Assembly (NCBI GenBank): GCA_002238645.1
Contig: MPMT01000012.1
Coordinates: 1-64,000 of the forward strand
Reading direction: 5' to 3'
Origin: Alphaproteobacteria bacterium bin52
GTDB lineage: Bacteria > Pseudomonadota > Alphaproteobacteria > Thalassobaculales > Thalassobaculaceae
DNA: 64,000 nt
Shown: piece by piece, positions 62,517 through 64,000 of the stretch
Position numbering within the stretch: the first letter of the stretch is position 1
How the letters are laid out: the number at the start of each line of letters is the position of its first letter
Position numbers and translations under genes: made by a program
Notes under the pieces: generated by a model
What the model saw: the letters and a program-made list of their open reading frames with translations, nothing else
The model's database searches: none
What the model was told of the DNA's origin: nothing

Positions 62517-63845
62517 GTGGAGGAATACACCTTGCTCCAAATTCGCAGCAAACCTCGTGAGCTGATCACTCCGGCAGATATCCACGAGGTAATCACATCG
62601 CGGGCCCGAGAGAACGAGTCGCTTGAGTTTAAAGTAGACCTCCCCACAAGGAATGGTAAAATCGATTCTCAAACCAGTAGCAAGAACCGCATCAGCAAGT
62701 ATGCCAAGGAAACACTGCTCGACGAGTCTATTGCCTTTGCGAATACCCATGGCGGTGTTCTTGTCGTTGGGATTAAAGAAACAAAGGGTTATGCGTGCGC
62801 TATTTCTGCTATCCGGCAATGTAATGATGTTGCGAACAGGCTGGAGCTCGTATTTCGAGACCGTGTTGATCCTCAACTCCCACACGTTGAGATTTTTGGA
62901 GTCGAAACTCGGGGCGATGCGGGCGTTGTCATCATCCGAGTTCCGAAATCACATTGCGCGCCACACTGCAACAAAATGACACACAAGTGCACAATTAGAA
63001 GGTCAGATCGGTGCGAACCCATGACCATGCGTGAAATCCAGGACATGACAATCAACCTGTCCAGAGGTCTCCAACGCGTGGATGAAGATCTTGCAAAACG
63101 TTCGAGTCACTTCAAGTTGCAGGTTGATCGATTTTACGCTCCATACGGTGTTTACGGCATCCGGTTGACTGCAATTCCGATTACTGACGAAATCAGGATT
63201 GATAGACTGCTACAAGGTCACGACTTGGACGGACGTTTCAAGCTTCCAACATTTCTAATTACGCGACACCTTGATAACCACACCGCACCAGTACAGGGCA
63301 TCAACGAGATCTACAAACCGCACTTTTCCCTCTGGAGACCGATGTTGCGCGCCGCGCGTACTGACCACACTCATCTGGCACCGCACGCGCCTGATGTCCA
63401 CGCCGCCACCATGTACAAGGAACTTCACTTCCATGGGCTAATCGAATTGGGCTTGATCTCTGCTGATAGGTTGGTCGACGTTAATGGTAGGTCTCGCTCA
63501 GAACGATTGCGCCGAGAGATACCCATCGTCGATTTTGCAACACTGGCCTTGTGGGCGGATCAGGTTCGTGCCGCAGTAGGTGCACCACTTGCCGAATATG
63601 CAATCGAAGTGGAATTCGTGGTCAAGCAGCGGCCTTGTCAAGTTGTTGATACGACTAAAGACGAAAACCCGGTTCTGGGTCAGATCGATGTAGGTACAAT
63701 TACTTTTCCCCGCTACCCTTTGGAAGACGTGAATCGACTTTCTGAATTATTGGAATTATTTGAACGTGATTTCCTGAATGCGTGTGGCACAGACCTTGCT
63801 AGTCAGCAGGGCCACCTAACAGTTGACAAGTACGACAAGTCATGA
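62517..63845 (+). CDS. Schlafen/AlbA_2-domain protein, acquired
   Basis: A 442-residue protein. The N-terminal domain (about 24-170) matches Schlafen AlbA_2: ENESLEFKVDLP, then LLDESIAFANTHGGVLVVGIKE, then VVIIRVPKS. AlbA_2 domains bind nucleic acid and, in several proteins, cleave tRNA or act in phage defence. The C-terminal 270 residues match nothing I recognise. GTG start without a strong ribosome site. Codon use and low GC are unlike the rest of the window, indicating horizontal transfer. Its stop overlaps the start of a membrane-protein gene (ATGA), forming a two-gene unit. Confidence 0.8.
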   Translation: MEEYTLLQIRSKPRELITPADIHEVITSRARENESLEFKVDLPTRNGKIDSQTSSKNRISKYAKETLLDESIAFANTHGGVLVVGIKETKGYACAISAIRQCNDVANRLELVFRDRVDPQLPHVEIFGVETRGDAGVVIIRVPKSHCAPHCNKMTHKCTIRRSDRCEPMTMREIQDMTINLSRGLQRVDEDLAKRSSHFKLQVDRFYAPYGVYGIRLTAIPITDEIRIDRLLQGHDLDGRFKLPTFLITRHLDNHTAPVQGINEIYKPHFSLWRPMLRAARTDHTHLAPHAPDVHAATMYKELHFHGLIELGLISADRLVDVNGRSRSERLRREIPIVDFATLALWADQVRAAVGAPLAEYAIEVEFVVKQRPCQVVDTTKDENPVLGQIDVGTITFPRYPLEDVNRLSELLELFERDFLNACGTDLASQQGHLTVDKYDKS

Positions 63846-64000
63846 CTGGCGAAGCTGACATTATGATCTCTGGAACTGTGGGTGTACTCACGTACCTCCT
63901 TCCAGGACTAATTGCGGCAGCGACATTCTATGCGCTGACATCTCATCCCAAACCGACTACATTCGAACGTGTCGTCCAAGCCTTGGTCTTCACCGTTCTT
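63842..64000 (+). CDS. DUF6338-like membrane protein, cut by the window end
   Basis: The first 53 residues are visible. A hydrophobic helix, VLTYLLPGLIAAATFYALTS, is followed by HPKPTTFERVVQAL and the start of a second helix, matching the N-terminus of DUF6338 proteins (LLPGF-x-A then KPSxFERV). The function of DUF6338 is unknown. The ATG overlaps the stop of the AlbA_2 gene by 4 bases, so the two proteins are made together, probably one membrane-bound and one acting on nucleic acid. The frame is open at the right edge. Confidence 0.65.
   Translation, partial: MTGEADIMISGTVGVLTYLLPGLIAAATFYALTSHPKPTTFERVVQALVFTVL

Noticed and set aside
1-64000. CRISPR array, rRNA operon, complete insertion sequence or riboswitch.
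   Set aside because: No regularly spaced repeat, no rRNA sequence, no intact transposase and no recognisable aptamer were seen on reading both strands.

Overview
The window is high-GC DNA of an alphaproteobacterium. The F0 ATP synthase operon has the alphaproteobacterial order (atpI, B, E, b', b). The block mutY / DUF721 / dsbA-like / smc, the short Coq7 hydroxylase, the polyprenyl synthase / DUF2007 / methyltransferase group and the wealth of TRAP, CoA-transferase and acyl-CoA genes point the same way. A Rhodospirillales-like lineage is plausible, but no rRNA is present and this is not proven. Two stretches look like assembly or sequencing damage (smc near 24.5 kb, an amidohydrolase near 32.9 kb), which suggests a draft or metagenome-derived contig.

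Layout. 0-1.7 kb: edge of a genomic island, with a truncated tyrosine integrase, a threonine-aldolase fragment and tRNA-Pro(CGG). 1.8-9.9 kb: FAD/FeS 2-hydroxyacid dehydrogenase, serine/alanine-glyoxylate aminotransferase, fused double-ATPase ABC protein, polyprenyl diphosphate synthase, DUF2007 and a tRNA methyltransferase-like enzyme. 9.9-12.4 kb: operon of a two-subunit ThDP decarboxylase and an acyl-CoA dehydrogenase-fold protein that lacks the usual catalytic glutamate. 12.5-18.6 kb: membrane protein, DUF2333, aconitase, methionine aminopeptidase. 18.6-20.8 kb: acuI-thiolase operon. 20.9-29.4 kb: F0 ATP synthase, smc (frame broken by a 137-bp tandem duplication), dsbA-like, DUF721, mutY. 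29.4-40.8 kb: mixed metabolism (class IV aminotransferase, MFS pump, amidohydrolase, CoA-transferase, hydrolases, nitroreductase, HNH nuclease, coq7, dsbB). 40.9-46 kb: TRAP transporter, GluQRS, 2-hydroxyacid dehydrogenase. 46-48.5 kb: NIPSNAP proteins, folB, a second class IV aminotransferase. 48.6-61.6 kb: two amidases, a DUF3225 protein, gamma-glutamyltransferase, class III aminotransferase, a PotABCD-type importer and an intradiol dioxygenase.

Two places are accessory. Between 50.4 and 51.5 kb lie decayed pieces of defence genes: a type III restriction subunit tail, a minimal nucleotidyltransferase start, a type III methyltransferase whose DPPY motif is broken, and a DUF4338/DruA-like piece on the other strand. 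From about 61.7 kb to the right edge the base composition drops sharply. This part carries a nested palindrome and a translationally coupled pair, a Schlafen/AlbA_2 protein and a DUF6338-like membrane protein cut by the window end. That pair is the best candidate here for an uncharacterised, possibly defensive, system.

The 48.6-61 kb block reads as import and breakdown of amines, amides or gamma-glutamyl compounds: PotABCD brings in the substrate, the class III aminotransferase removes an omega-amino group, and gamma-glutamyltransferase and the amidases release nitrogen. This is inferred from gene neighbourhood; no substrate can be read from the sequence alone.
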